Below, one piece after another: positions 15,128 to 25,200 of a stretch of DNA of 64,000 nucleotides (positions within the stretch are counted from its first letter, which is position 1; the number at the start of each line of letters is the position of its first letter). The DNA is from Oscillospiraceae bacterium. GTDB taxonomy: Bacteria > Bacillota > Clostridia > Oscillospirales > Ruminococcaceae. The DNA lies in contig CAAGEZ010000042.1 of the NCBI GenBank assembly GCA_900768995.1, forward strand, positions 99,899-163,898, in the 5' to 3' direction. Under the pieces are notes generated by a model. That model was not told the origin of the DNA and ran no database searches. It worked only from the letters and a program-made list of their open reading frames with translations. The position numbers and the translations under genes are program-made.

Positions 15128-15889
15128 TCATACGATTCTGACAGGTATGTTGTGCTTTTTAAGCTCTTCCTTGACCTGTCCCACGGTAAGCTCCTTGTAG
15201 TGGAAAAGTGATGCCGCAAGAGCCGCCGCCGCATCTGTCTTTTCAAACACATCTGTGAAATGCTCAAGTGCCCCACAGCCGCCGCTGGCGATAACGGGTA
15301 TCTTTACAGCACTGCACACAGCATTCAGCATATCAAGGTCAAAGCCGCCCTTTACGCCGTCGGTGTCCATTGATGTGAGAAGTATCTCCCCCGCACCAAG
15401 CTCCTCGGCTTTTTTTGCCCATTCTATTGCATCAATGCCCATATCTATTCTTCCGCCGTTTATCACAACAGTATAATGACCGTCGGGGCATTTTTTAGCG
15501 TCAATGGCAACAACAACACACTGACAGCCGAAAATATCCGCAGCCTCTCTTATAAGCTGAGGGTTCTTTACAGCCGCAGAATTTACGGATACCTTGTCAG
15601 CACCTGCTCTGAGAGTGTCTCTGAAATCGTCGATGGTGCGTATTCCGCCGCCTACCGTCAGAGGCACGAAAACCTTTTTTGCAGTTCTTCTCACCACGTC
15701 GAGCATAGTTCCTCTGCCCTCGTGAGAAGCGGTTATGTCGAGAAAAACTATTTCGTCCGCACCCTGAGCGTCATACTCCGCAGCGCACTCAACGGGATCT
15801 CCGACTTCCTTTATTCCCACAAAGTTTATTCCCTTTACCACCTTGCCGTCACGGACATCAAGGCAGGGTATTATTCTTTTAGCCAGCAT
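15128..15889 (-). CDS. hisF: Imidazole glycerol phosphate synthase, cyclase subunit HisF
   Basis: 253 residues, a (beta/alpha)8 barrel. It converts PRFAR plus ammonia (from HisH) to IGP and AICAR. Key parts: RIIPCLDVRDGKVVKGINFV (catalytic Asp near residue 11), PLTVGGGIRTIDDF, ADKVSVNSAAVKNP, VVVAIDAKKCPDGH (second catalytic Asp near residue 130), LLTSMDTDGVKGGFD, PVIASGGCG and LAASLFHYKE. It begins 14 nt after hisH. In related operons the paralogous isomerase hisA normally sits between hisH and hisF; here there is no room for it. Confidence 0.97.
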   Translation of the reverse strand: MLAKRIIPCLDVRDGKVVKGINFVGIKEVGDPVECAAEYDAQGADEIVFLDITASHEGRGTMLDVVRRTAKKVFVPLTVGGGIRTIDDFRDTLRAGADKVSVNSAAVKNPQLIREAADIFGCQCVVVAIDAKKCPDGHYTVVINGGRIDMGIDAIEWAKKAEELGAGEILLTSMDTDGVKGGFDLDMLNAVCSAVKIPVIASGGCGALEHFTDVFEKTDAAAALAASLFHYKELTVGQVKEELKKHNIPVRIV

Positions 15890-15903
15890 TGTCGGAAACC
15901 TCC

Positions 15904-16509
15904 TTACTTTATAAGCTCTGCGAAATTGCTGAGTATTTTAAGACCCGTTTTTCCGCTCTTTTCGGGGTGGAACTGTGCTCCGTAAACATTGCCTCTGTTA
16001 ACAAGAGCTGTGACCCTTTTGCCGTATTCGCAGTATGCCGCCACGTCCTCGTCGGCACATTCCGCCGCATAGGAATGAACAAAATATACATATTCATCAT
16101 CGTCAAGACCGTTCAAAAGGGCACATTCCCTGTTCTTTTCAAGCTTGTTCCAGCCGATATGGGGAATGGAAAGCCCCTCAGGGGTCATAAGTCTGACCTG
16201 TCCGTCAATAAGCCCAAGTCCGTCGGTTTCCTCAAACTCGTAGCCTTTTGAGAATATGAGCTGCATCCCGAGGCATATTCCGAGAAAAGGTTTCTTGACA
16301 GCTTCTTCCTTTATGACCTCAACAAGTCCCGATTTTGTGAGCATATTCATAGCCCAAGGGAATGCTCCCACTCCTGGGAGGATTATCCCGTCAGCATTTC
16401 TTATATCATCAGCCTTAGAGGTAAGCTCCGCAGGCAGTCCGAGATAATCCATAGCATTCTTAACGGAAAAAATGTTACCTGCACCGTAATCAACGATCGC
16501 AATCATCAT
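15904..16509 (-). CDS. hisH: Imidazole glycerol phosphate synthase, glutaminase subunit HisH
   Basis: 201 residues, class I glutamine amidotransferase. It hydrolyses glutamine and channels ammonia to HisF. Seen: IVDYGAGNIFSVKNAMDYLG, ILPGVGAFPWAMNML, KPFLGICLGMQLIF (nucleophile Cys), GWNKLE, YFVHSYA and YGAQFHPEKSGKTGLKIL (His and Glu of the triad). It overlaps hisB by 4 nt, a sign of translational coupling. Confidence 0.97.
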   Translation of the reverse strand: MMIAIVDYGAGNIFSVKNAMDYLGLPAELTSKADDIRNADGIILPGVGAFPWAMNMLTKSGLVEVIKEEAVKKPFLGICLGMQLIFSKGYEFEETDGLGLIDGQVRLMTPEGLSIPHIGWNKLEKNRECALLNGLDDDEYVYFVHSYAAECADEDVAAYCEYGKRVTALVNRGNVYGAQFHPEKSGKTGLKILSNFAELIK

Positions 16510-17084
16510 AACACCCCTTTTGTGGAAAGTATTTCGCCGCCGTTTATTTTAACAGCCTCTTTGAGAGCGTGGGCAAGAGCCTTGAACATAGCCTCATTCT
16601 TGTGATGATCGTTGGTACCGTAGGGGCATTTCAGATGGAGAGTGATTCCTGCATTAAACGCAAAAGACCTCATAAACTCCTCGGTAAGGCAGTTGTCATA
16701 AGCACCTGTTCTCGGGTCGGAAAATTCACATTCATATACAAGAAAAGGTCTGTTGCTGATGTCAAGACAGCAGAATCCGAGGCTTTCGTCCATCGGGATA
16801 AAGCTTGTGCCGTAGCGGTTGATGCCTTTCATATCGCCGATAGCAGCCTTGAAAGCCTGTCCGAGAACTATTCCCGTGTCCTCAACAGAATGGTGTCCGT
16901 CAACGTAAAGATCGCCGTCTGTGTGCACGGTAAGGTCAAAGCCGCCGTGGACGCAAAGGGCTGTGAGCATATGGTCAAAAAAGCCTATGCCCGTGTTTAT
17001 GTCGTGTTTTCCGCTGCCGTCAAGGTCAAGTGTTATGCTTATCTTTGTCTCTTTGGTGTTTCTTTGTATCTCAGCTCTGCGCAT
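16506..17084 (-). CDS. hisB: Imidazoleglycerol-phosphate dehydratase HisB
   Basis: 192 residues, monofunctional (no phosphatase half as in enterobacteria). It dehydrates IGP to imidazole acetol phosphate with Mn2+. Signatures: GIGFFDHMLTALCVHGGFDL, GDLYVDGHHSVEDTGIVLGQA (metal His residues), EFMRSFAFNAGITLHLKCPY and GTNDHHKNEAMFKALAHALK. It lies between hisC and hisH. Confidence 0.97.
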   Translation of the reverse strand: MRRAEIQRNTKETKISITLDLDGSGKHDINTGIGFFDHMLTALCVHGGFDLTVHTDGDLYVDGHHSVEDTGIVLGQAFKAAIGDMKGINRYGTSFIPMDESLGFCCLDISNRPFLVYECEFSDPRTGAYDNCLTEEFMRSFAFNAGITLHLKCPYGTNDHHKNEAMFKALAHALKEAVKINGGEILSTKGVL

Positions 17085-17104
17085 TTTCCTGCCCCTTTCT
17101 TACA

Positions 17105-18163
17105 TTAAAGAAGTGAAAGAATGTCCTTGAATTCATTCAAAAATATATGATTTTCCCGCTCAGTTCCCGCTGTGACACGAAGATACGAGCCCATATATCT
17201 CACCGAAACTCCCCTTTGCAGGAGCTTTTCGTATATTTCCTTTGATCTATGCGTCCTTATGAACACGAAATTCGTTACCGAGTCAAAGACCTTTTCGATA
17301 ACAAAATATCTCTCCGCCAGGTCAGATATTGCACTTTGCAGCATTTTTCTGCTGTGGACTATCTCGGCGGTGTATTCCATTATCATAGGCTTGTGTCTCA
17401 GCACCGCAGCCGCCGCAGCCTGGGTTATTGCATTGACATTATAAGGCGATTTTACCGCTTTGAGTGCAGAGGATATCTTCTCCCCAGCCACAGCAAAACC
17501 GAGTCTCAGCGCCGCCATACCCATATTCTTAGAGCAGGTTTTGAGCACAATGAGATTGTCAAGCTCTTCGGTCATATCAAGAACGCTTTCGCCCCAGAAG
17601 TCCATATATGCCTCATCAACGATAACAAGGCAGAATACGTTTTTCACAAGCCGTATGATGTCCTGCCTGCGGACACCGAGAGATGTGGGATTGCAGGGGT
17701 TTGAGAAAATAATAGCCTTGACATCGTTATTGTTGCAGTATTCCGAGACCTTGCCCACGTCAATTTTCAAATCATCTTCCTTGGGCAGGTTTTTGATGTT
17801 AAGCTCGTTTATAAAACCGTAAAAGGCATACATCGAAAAATCTGGAGAAAGAGTGACAACAGTGTTGCCCTTGTCAAGAAATGAGTTGAGAATGAGCGAG
17901 ATAAGCTCATCTGACCCGTTTCCTGCGGTGCAGTGGTCGGGATTTAAGCCGTAATATGCGGCGAATGCTTCGGTAACATCTTTTGCCGCAGGGTCGGGAT
18001 ATCTGTTGAACTCCACCTTTTTCACAGCCTCGCTTATAACATCGCCAAGCTTCTCGGAAATGTCAAAGCAGGACTCATTTGCGTCCAGCCTTATGGGATA
18101 TCCCCCAGCCTCGGGAACATATGGCTCAATGCTTTTAAGCTTTTTGTTAAGCTCATAGGGCAT
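17105..18163 (-). CDS. hisC: Histidinol-phosphate aminotransferase HisC
   Basis: 352 residues, PLP fold-type I. It transaminates imidazole acetol phosphate with glutamate. Motifs: YPIRLDANESCFDI, YPDPAAKDVTEAFAAYYGLN, TAGNGSDELISLILNSFLDK, IFSNPCNPTSLG, LVIVDEAYMDFWGE and LKTCSKNMGMAALRLGFAVA, where the Lys after Ser is the PLP Schiff-base residue. The gene sits between hisD and hisB in the operon, 21 nt downstream of hisD. Confidence 0.95.
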   Translation of the reverse strand: MPYELNKKLKSIEPYVPEAGGYPIRLDANESCFDISEKLGDVISEAVKKVEFNRYPDPAAKDVTEAFAAYYGLNPDHCTAGNGSDELISLILNSFLDKGNTVVTLSPDFSMYAFYGFINELNIKNLPKEDDLKIDVGKVSEYCNNNDVKAIIFSNPCNPTSLGVRRQDIIRLVKNVFCLVIVDEAYMDFWGESVLDMTEELDNLIVLKTCSKNMGMAALRLGFAVAGEKISSALKAVKSPYNVNAITQAAAAAVLRHKPMIMEYTAEIVHSRKMLQSAISDLAERYFVIEKVFDSVTNFVFIRTHRSKEIYEKLLQRGVSVRYMGSYLRVTAGTERENHIFLNEFKDILSLL

Positions 18164-18184
18164 ATAATGACCGCCTTTCGTTCA

Positions 18185-19474
18185 TTACTTTTCAAATCTG
18201 ATCTTGACTGCGTGAGCGTGAGCGGTAAGACCTTCCTTCTCGGCAATGCATACGATATCGTCCTTTGCATCAAGGAGAGCCTGCTCAGTGTAGTAAATGA
18301 ACTGTGAACGCTTAACAAAGCTGTTTACGGAAAGAGGCGAGAAAAATCTTGCTGTACCGCTTGTGGGAAGAACGTGGTTGGGTCCTGCAAAATAGTCGCC
18401 GAGAGGCTCGGGGCTGTACTGTCCCATAAATACTGAGCCAACATTATTGAGCTTTCCAAGGTAGCTCATAGGGTCATTGACCTGAATCTCAAGGTGCTCG
18501 GGAGCAAGTGAATTTGCAAGCTCAATTGCTCTGTCCATAGTCTTTGTAACGATTATAGCTCCATAATTATCGATAGAAGAACGGATAATTTCGTTTCTTT
18601 CAAGGCTTGCCATCTGCTTTTCAAGCTCACGGGAGGTCTCCTCGGCAATTTTCTCGCTTGTGGTGATGAGAATAGCGGAAGCAAGTCTGTCGTGCTCAGC
18701 CTGGCTCATAAGATCAGCGGCAAGATATGCGGGAGATGCGGTATCATCGGCAACAATGAGAATTTCGCTGGGGCCTGCTATCATATCAATGTCCACCTTG
18801 CCGTAAAGAAGCTTCTTTGCGGTGGCAACAAAGATATTGCCGGGGCCTACTATCTTGTCCACCTTGGGTATCTCCTCAGTGCCGTATGCAAGGGCTGCAA
18901 TAGCCTGTGCTCCGCCGCACATAAATACCCTGTCAACGCCAACTATTGCCGCAGCGGTGAGGATATCGGGATTGGGCTTGCCGTCCTTTCCGGGAGGTGT
19001 CACCATTATTATTTCCTTAACGCCCGCTATCTTTGCGGGAACAGCATTCATCAGCACGGAGGAGGGATATGCAGCTGTGCCGCCGGGAACATAAAGACCA
19101 ACTCTGTCAAGACCTCTTACACGCTGACCGAGAATGCAGCCGTTGCCCTTGGCATCAATAAAGCTCTGCTCCTTCTGTCTGTTGTGGAACTCGGTGATGT
19201 TCTCCATTGCGTTGAGAAGAGCATTAACAAAAGCCTCGTCAGCATTTGTCATAGCGTCGTGGATAACATCAAGGGGAACTTCATAATATTCGGGGAGCTT
19301 TCCGTCAAATTTCAGAGTGTAGTCCTTAACAGCCTTATCGCCTTTTTCCTTAACATTGTCGATTATCTCGGAGACTATCTCGGAGACCTTCTTGTCAGTC
19401 TCGCCGTTTCTCTTCTCGACTTCCTTTAAAAACTGAACCTCGGCGTTGCCGTCAGCAATTATTTTTCTTATCAT
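18185..19474 (-). CDS. hisD: Histidinol dehydrogenase HisD
   Basis: 429 residues, the usual length. It oxidises L-histidinol to histidine in two NAD+-dependent steps with bound zinc. Seen: RVRGLDRVGLYVPGGTAAYP, VMNAVPAKIAGVKEIIMVTP, GTEEIPKVDKIVGPGNIFVA, DMIAGPSEILIVADDTASP, LMSQAEHDRLASAILITTS (metal His) and GDYFAGPNHVLPTSGTARFF. Between hisG and hisC, with a 20-nt gap to hisG. Confidence 0.97.
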   Translation of the reverse strand: MIRKIIADGNAEVQFLKEVEKRNGETDKKVSEIVSEIIDNVKEKGDKAVKDYTLKFDGKLPEYYEVPLDVIHDAMTNADEAFVNALLNAMENITEFHNRQKEQSFIDAKGNGCILGQRVRGLDRVGLYVPGGTAAYPSSVLMNAVPAKIAGVKEIIMVTPPGKDGKPNPDILTAAAIVGVDRVFMCGGAQAIAALAYGTEEIPKVDKIVGPGNIFVATAKKLLYGKVDIDMIAGPSEILIVADDTASPAYLAADLMSQAEHDRLASAILITTSEKIAEETSRELEKQMASLERNEIIRSSIDNYGAIIVTKTMDRAIELANSLAPEHLEIQVNDPMSYLGKLNNVGSVFMGQYSPEPLGDYFAGPNHVLPTSGTARFFSPLSVNSFVKRSQFIYYTEQALLDAKDDIVCIAEKEGLTAHAHAVKIRFEK

Positions 19475-19494
19475 TGCAGAAACGTCCTTTCTTA

Positions 19495-20133
19495 TCAGAT
19501 ATTTGCTTCAATAGCTGCGATAAGCTTCTCGATCTCTTCCTTGCGGAGCTTAAGGCTTACCATATTTGCAATAAGTCTTGCGGAAATGGGGCAGATGTAC
19601 TCATATACCTCAAGACCGTTTTCCTTTAATGTAGTACCTGTTTCAACTATATCAACGATAGCGTGGGAAAGACCAAGGAGCGGAGCCAGCTCAACGCTTC
19701 CCTCTATCTTCACGATATCAACGTCCATATTCTTCTTTTCAAAGAATGTACGGGCAACATTGGGGTATTTTGTGGCGATAGTTCTTACGTGAGTTCCCTC
19801 GTAGAAATTCTCGCCCTTTTTGCCAGCAAGAGCAAAGCGGCACTTTCCGAAGCCAAGGTCAGAAAGCTCAAAAAACTTGCCCTGCATCTCGATGATAGTG
19901 TCCTTACCCACAACGCCAAGGTCGCATACACCATTTTCAACGTAGGTTATAACATCGGCTGCCTTTGCAAGGACAACTTCAATACTGTCGCCAACGGGAA
20001 GAATGAGCTTTCTGCCTTTTTCGTGAACGGCGGTGCAGTCATAGCCTATCTTTTCAAGGAGAGCTACCGTGTCCTTTTCAAGTCTGCCCTTTGTAAGAGC
20101 TATTCTTAGAGGTCTCTGTGCATTGTTAATCAT
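19495..20133 (-). CDS. hisG: ATP phosphoribosyltransferase, short-form catalytic subunit HisG
   Basis: 212 residues from the Met preceded by AGGAGA; a Met six codons upstream lacks a site. It joins ATP and PRPP, the first and feedback-controlled step. Seen: LRIALTKGRLEKDTVALLEK, ADVITYVENGVCDLGVVGKD, RTIATKYPNVARTFFEKKN and IVKIEGSVELAPLLGLSHAI with DIVETGTTLKENGL (PRPP loop). It lacks the C-terminal regulatory domain of long HisG and so depends on HisZ, encoded directly upstream. Confidence 0.96.
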   Translation of the reverse strand: MINNAQRPLRIALTKGRLEKDTVALLEKIGYDCTAVHEKGRKLILPVGDSIEVVLAKAADVITYVENGVCDLGVVGKDTIIEMQGKFFELSDLGFGKCRFALAGKKGENFYEGTHVRTIATKYPNVARTFFEKKNMDVDIVKIEGSVELAPLLGLSHAIVDIVETGTTLKENGLEVYEYICPISARLIANMVSLKLRKEEIEKLIAAIEANI

Positions 20134-20147
20134 ATGTATTTCTCCTA

Positions 20148-21341
20148 TCAAAGATTTTCGGAAGTTACCTTGTCAGCTACAACATCTATGCGCTTGATTC
20201 CCTTTTTCTCGGCATAGCTCTTCACTTCATCATATGTATCAAATACGGCAGTCTCAGCGGTATATCCCTCGGAAATGAGCTTTCGTGCATATGCCACGGC
20301 AGCAGCTTCATATCCGTCTGTTCCGAACACAAGGACATCTGCGGGAGCAGGCTTGAAATCAACCTTTTTAAGCTCAGCCCTTGCAACTGCGTCAACATTT
20401 ACCGCAAAGCCCGTTGCAGGAACATCATAACCGAACTCGGAAAGGAGCTTGTCATATCTTCCGCCTGAAAGAACAGCGTCTCCGCAGCCCTCGATATATC
20501 CCTTTATAACTGTTCCCGTGTAATAATCCATACGGTTTACAAGTCCGAGGTCAATGGTTATCATTCCGTTGTATCCGAGAGAAACAGCCTTTTCATATGT
20601 ATCTCTAAGCTCTGCAAGAACAGCGTCAGCCTGGGGATCGCTGTAAAGAGCGGCAGCCTCCGCAAACACCTCTTCGCCGCCGAAAAGACGGGGAAGCTGT
20701 CTCAGCGCACGGGTAACTTCATTGTCACCGATACTTTCAAGGAGATCGTTAAGAGCGGGATAATTCTTCACCTCGATAAGACCTCTTATGTTCTCGGCAG
20801 TGTCGCTGTCGCAGCCAAGCTTGTTGATAAGTGCCTTGAAAAATCCGATATGACCTATTTCAAGACGGAACCCCTCGGTCTCGAATGATGAAAGCACTTC
20901 AAGAGCATTTGAAAGCACCTCAAGCTCCGCACGTCCCGAAGCCGAACCGATAAGCTCGATTCCCGTCTGACGTATCTCGTCGCTTCTTCCACGCATACTG
21001 GGCTTGTTTCTGTAAACGCTCTGGCTATAGCAAAGTCTGAGAGGAAGTGTCTGCTCTCTGAGACGGGTTGCAGTCATTCTTGCAATAGGCATTGTGGAGT
21101 CGGGGCGGACGACCATAAGGCGTGCCTTGTTGTCCACAAGCTTGTACATAGTTTCCTGTGGGAAATATCTTGATTTCATATTGAAAACATCGTAAAATTC
21201 AAGACCCGGAGTGATAACTTCGGAATAGCCCTTTGACTTGAACACCTTTTGCAGGCGCTCCTCAACTGCCCTTACAGCGGCACATTCCTCAAAAAGCAGG
21301 TCTCTTGTTCCCTCTGGGGTTATAAGATCATATCGTTTCAT
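20148..21341 (-). CDS. hisZ: ATP phosphoribosyltransferase regulatory subunit HisZ
   Basis: 397 residues, a catalytically inactive relative of histidyl-tRNA synthetase that complexes with short HisG and carries histidine feedback. Seen: LITPEGTRDLLFEECAAVRA, KGYSEVITPGLEFYDVF, LMVVRPDSTMPIARMTATRL, RLCYSQSVYRNKPSMRGRSD, EIRQTGIELIG and MDYYTGTVIKGYIEGCGDAV. The C-terminal ~90 residues replace an anticodon-binding domain. First gene of the operon. Presence next to short hisG supports HisZ over HisS. Confidence 0.92.
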   Translation of the reverse strand: MKRYDLITPEGTRDLLFEECAAVRAVEERLQKVFKSKGYSEVITPGLEFYDVFNMKSRYFPQETMYKLVDNKARLMVVRPDSTMPIARMTATRLREQTLPLRLCYSQSVYRNKPSMRGRSDEIRQTGIELIGSASGRAELEVLSNALEVLSSFETEGFRLEIGHIGFFKALINKLGCDSDTAENIRGLIEVKNYPALNDLLESIGDNEVTRALRQLPRLFGGEEVFAEAAALYSDPQADAVLAELRDTYEKAVSLGYNGMITIDLGLVNRMDYYTGTVIKGYIEGCGDAVLSGGRYDKLLSEFGYDVPATGFAVNVDAVARAELKKVDFKPAPADVLVFGTDGYEAAAVAYARKLISEGYTAETAVFDTYDEVKSYAEKKGIKRIDVVADKVTSENL

Positions 21342-21391
21342 ACAGTAAATCTCCCTGTTAATTTATCGTGGTAAAGTGATATCATAGTAGT

Positions 21392-21420
21392 ATAATACCA
21401 TAATAATGTAATAATGTCAA
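21392..21420 (-). promoter_or_regulatory. Promoter of the histidine operon
   Basis: Minus strand TTGACA (21420-21415), 17-nt spacer, TATTAT (21397-21392). The predicted 5' leader is only about 45 nt, too short for a T-box or attenuator peptide, so control at this site would be by initiation or by HisZ/HisG feedback. Confidence 0.75.
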
Positions 21421-21435
21421 TAGTGCCTTGAAAAT

Positions 21436-22233
21436 TTAGGCAATATAGCCTTTGATTTTCAAAAAATCACTGTTAAGCTTGTCTATATCAACGGAGCCGT
21501 CATCATTCACAGATGTTGCTTCAACGGTAAAGTCGCCGCTGTAGTCTGTTTTTCTGACAAATGCGAAAAAACTGTCAAAATCAATATTTCCGCAGCCGAG
21601 ATGAAGCGTTCTGAGGGCACTCCATTCCTTAATACCTCCGCCGTAATCGTTAATGTGGAGATGCTTTACGTGCTTTTTCATAAAATCCTCATCATAAATT
21701 TCTTCAAGCTCACCGTGAAATGCAGCCATTTTTGTGTCAAAGGTAAAGCTGATGTCGGGGTATGCATCTGTAAGCTCTCTGAGCCTTTTCATAGGCGTCG
21801 AAACATTGCAGACCACATTTTCCACCGTCAGCAGAAGCCCATAGCTTTCGACAGTCTTTCTGAGCTTTTCGTAAGCTTTGAGATTTTCCGAAAAATTGCT
21901 GTCGGAAACAAGCCCGTTCCACAGATGCAGCACTAAAAGCTTTGCACCGACCATTTCAGCAGCACGACAATCAAGCTCAAAGCGCCTGTATGCCTCCGCA
22001 TCGCCCGCCGAAATAAGCTCGCCTATCCCCTTTTCGCAGTGAACTGTGGGGATAAGCAGACCCATTTTTGAAATATCGCCGTAAACCGTATCAAAATTTT
22101 CATACCAGCTGCGGCTCATCATCAACTCAAAGCCGTCACAGCAGAGCTTTTCCGCAAATTCGGGCAAAAGTCCGTAGTTAAGACCGTTTTTTCGGGTAAC
22201 AACAGCTCCTGTGGAGCATAAAACTCTGTTCAA
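21436..22233 (-). CDS. Sugar phosphate isomerase/epimerase-like TIM barrel protein
   Basis: 265 residues of the xylose isomerase-like/AP endonuclease 2 superfamily. Seen: LPEFAEKLCCDGFELMMSRS, a barrel strand GAKLLVLHLWNG, YGLLLTVENVVCNVSTPMK (metal-binding Glu), DISFTFDTKMAAFHG (Asp), HVKHLHINDYGG (His/Asp) and GDFTVEATS (Glu). These fit a divalent metal site. The substrate cannot be named. It starts 12 nt after the polC stop on the same strand and is probably cotranscribed with it; no functional link is evident. Confidence 0.8.
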   Translation of the reverse strand: MNRVLCSTGAVVTRKNGLNYGLLPEFAEKLCCDGFELMMSRSWYENFDTVYGDISKMGLLIPTVHCEKGIGELISAGDAEAYRRFELDCRAAEMVGAKLLVLHLWNGLVSDSNFSENLKAYEKLRKTVESYGLLLTVENVVCNVSTPMKRLRELTDAYPDISFTFDTKMAAFHGELEEIYDEDFMKKHVKHLHINDYGGGIKEWSALRTLHLGCGNIDFDSFFAFVRKTDYSGDFTVEATSVNDDGSVDIDKLNSDFLKIKGYIA

Positions 22234-22245
22234 TATGTCACTTCC

Positions 22246-25200
22246 TCAGAAAAGGCTTATCTGGTCGGACTTGGGAAGATCGCCCATTGCGCCCAGAGAA
22301 ACCAGCTTGTCGATAACTGAATTTGAAACGCCGCTCTTCTCCTGAAGCTCGTCTATTGAGATGAAGTCTCCCGCCTGAACAGCATCATACAGCGATTTTG
22401 CGGCATTTTCGCCGATACCGCCCGCCGATGAGAAAGGAAGTCTTATCTTTCCGTCCTCAACGGTATATTTGGTTGCGTGGGACTTATAAATGTTGATTGG
22501 CAGAAAGTCATAACCTCTCGCCATCATCTCATTTGTGAGCAGGAGCATATCATATGTACCCGAGTCCTTGGCGGTCTTGTCATTGCCCTTTGCCTTGATC
22601 TCGTTCATTTTGAGCTTAACGGCATTTCTTCCGAGCATTGCGGTCTCAGCGTCAAAATCCTCGCCACGAACTGTAAATATAGTGGCGTAAAATTCCAGCG
22701 GATAATATACCTTGTACCACGCAAGCTTGTTTGCGGCAATAACGTAAGCCGCAGCGTGGGCTTTCGGGAACATATACTTGATCTTCAGACAGCTTTCGAT
22801 GTACCACTCGGGAACATCGTGATCTCTCATCGTTTGCTTCATTTCCTCGGTGAGGAGCTTAGGAGCTTTACCCTTACGGGTTATCTCCATTATCTTAAAG
22901 GAAAGGTTGGGGTCAACGCCGTGGTAAATGAGGTATGTCATAATACCGTCACGGCAGCCGATAACCTCGGAAATTGTGCATATGCCGTTCTTGATAAGGT
23001 CCTGTGCATTTCCCAGCCATACATCAGTACCGTGAGAAAGTCCCGATATCTGGAGCAGGTCGGAAAATCTTTTTGGCTTTGCATCAAGAAGCATCTGCAT
23101 AGCAAATCCCGTACCCATTTCGGGGATAGCCAGTGTACCTGTCTGCCAGCCGATGTCCTCCGCTGTAACGCCAAGTGCTTCGGGGGACGCATAAAGGCTC
23201 ATAACCTTTTCGTCCGCAGGGAAAATATCCTTTGTAAGCACCCCCGTCATATCCTCAAGGTGCTTGTAAAGTGTGGGCACATCGTGTCCAAGCTCATCAA
23301 GCTTCAGGATAGTATCGTGAAGTGAATGGAAGTCAAAGTGAGTAGTGATAAAGTTGGATTTCGGGTCCTCCGCAGGGTGCTGAACGGCGGTGAAGTCATA
23401 TACCTCGTAATCCGAGGGAACAACGACCATTCCTCCCGGGTGCTGACCCGTTGTACGCTTAACACCCGTACAGCCGAGAGTAAGGCGGTTTTCCTCGGCT
23501 CTCGAGACCTTTTTGCCCACGGCTTCAAGATAATGCTTGACATAGCCGTAAGCGGTCTTTTCGGCAACTGAGCCTGTGGTTCCCGCCTTGAACACGTTCT
23601 CGGGGCCAAACAATGTTTCCGTATATTTATGGGCAGAGGTCTGATATTCACCCGAAAAGTTAAGGTCGATATCGGGAGCCTTGTCTCCGTTAAATCCGAG
23701 GAAGGTTTCAAAGGGGATATCGTGTCCCTCACGGATATATTCAGTACCGCATTTGGGGCATACTTTCGGCGGCAGGTCATAGCCTGAGCCATATGTACCG
23801 TCAAGGAAGAACTCGCTGTTCTTGCAGTTTGGGCACAGATAATGGGGCGGCAGGGAGTTTACCTCGGAAATACCCGACATATTCGCAACGAATGACGAAC
23901 CTACCGAACCTCTCGAACCCACCTGATAGCCGTGTTCATTGGAATTGGCAACAAGCTTCTGAGCGATCATATAAAGCACCGCAAAACCATTCTTGATAAT
24001 GGAGTTAAGCTCCTTGTCAAGACGCTTCTGAACGATGTCGGGAAGCGGATCGCCGTACATTTTCTTGGCTCTCTGCCAGGTTATCCTCGGAAGCTCCTCT
24101 TCGGCATTGTCCATACTTGGGGTGAATGTTCCGGGCGGGATAGGTCTGATATCAGGGTCAACCATATCGGCAATTTTATTTGTATTTGTCACTACGACTT
24201 CGTAAGCCTTTTCCTTGCCAAGATATGCAAATTCCTCCAGCATCTCATCAGTAGTCCGCAGATACAGCGGCGGCTGATGCTCGGCATCGGCAAACTTATC
24301 ATACATAAGTATCTTTCGGAAAATTGCGTCAGAGGGGTCCATAAAATGCACGTCACAGGTGGCAACAACAGGAATATTCAGCGCATCGCCAAGCTTGACG
24401 ATAGTTTTGTTAAATTCCTGCAAATCCTCCACAGTCTTGATGTTGTCATAGTCCTCGTCACGGATAAGGAAGCCGTTGTTCATAACAGGCTGAATTTCAA
24501 GATAATCGTAAAATGACGCAATATCGCAGAGAACGTCCCAGGGACGACCGTCACGGACAGCGGTGAAAAGCTCACCCGCCTCACAGGCACTGCCCACAAT
24601 AAGTCCCTCACGGTGAGTTATAAGCTCGGACATTGGGATTCTGGGACGGCGGTGATAATACTTGATGTGACCGAAAGAAACAAGCTTGTAGAGATTTTTC
24701 AGTCCCGCATTGTTCTTTGCAAGAATTATCTGATGATAAGCCCTGAGACTCTTTGGGTCAACATTTTTCGTGACCTTGTTTATGTCGCTGATGTTGACGC
24801 AGCCCTCCTCATCAATAAGCCGTGCGGCAAGCTTGATGAAAATTCTGCCGAGCATTTTTGCGTCCTCAAAGGCTCTGTGGTGGTCAAATTCGCCAAGTCC
24901 GAGATGCTTTGCAACGATATTCAGCTTGTGCTTTTTCAGTTCGGGGAGCATACTTCTGCACATTACCACCGTGTCGATAATGGAAAAATTGAACTTTATT
25001 CCCTGACGGACGCACTCAGCCTTTATAAACGCCGTATCAAAGCCAGCATTATGTGCAATAAGAACAGGGTTTTCGCCGCAGTATTCGATGAATTTTTCAA
25101 GAGCTTCTTTCTGTGACGGCGCACCCTCAACCATTTCCCCCGTAATTCCCGTAAGCTTTGTTATTCTTTCGGGAATAGGCTTTTCGGGGTCTGCAAAGCT

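Noticed and set aside
20148..21341. Histidyl-tRNA synthetase (hisS)
   Set aside because: The protein lacks a recognisable anticodon-binding domain and sits directly upstream of a short-form hisG, which requires HisZ.
21342..21435. His-operon T-box or leader peptide
   Set aside because: The promoter leaves only about 45 nt of leader and no run of His codons is present.
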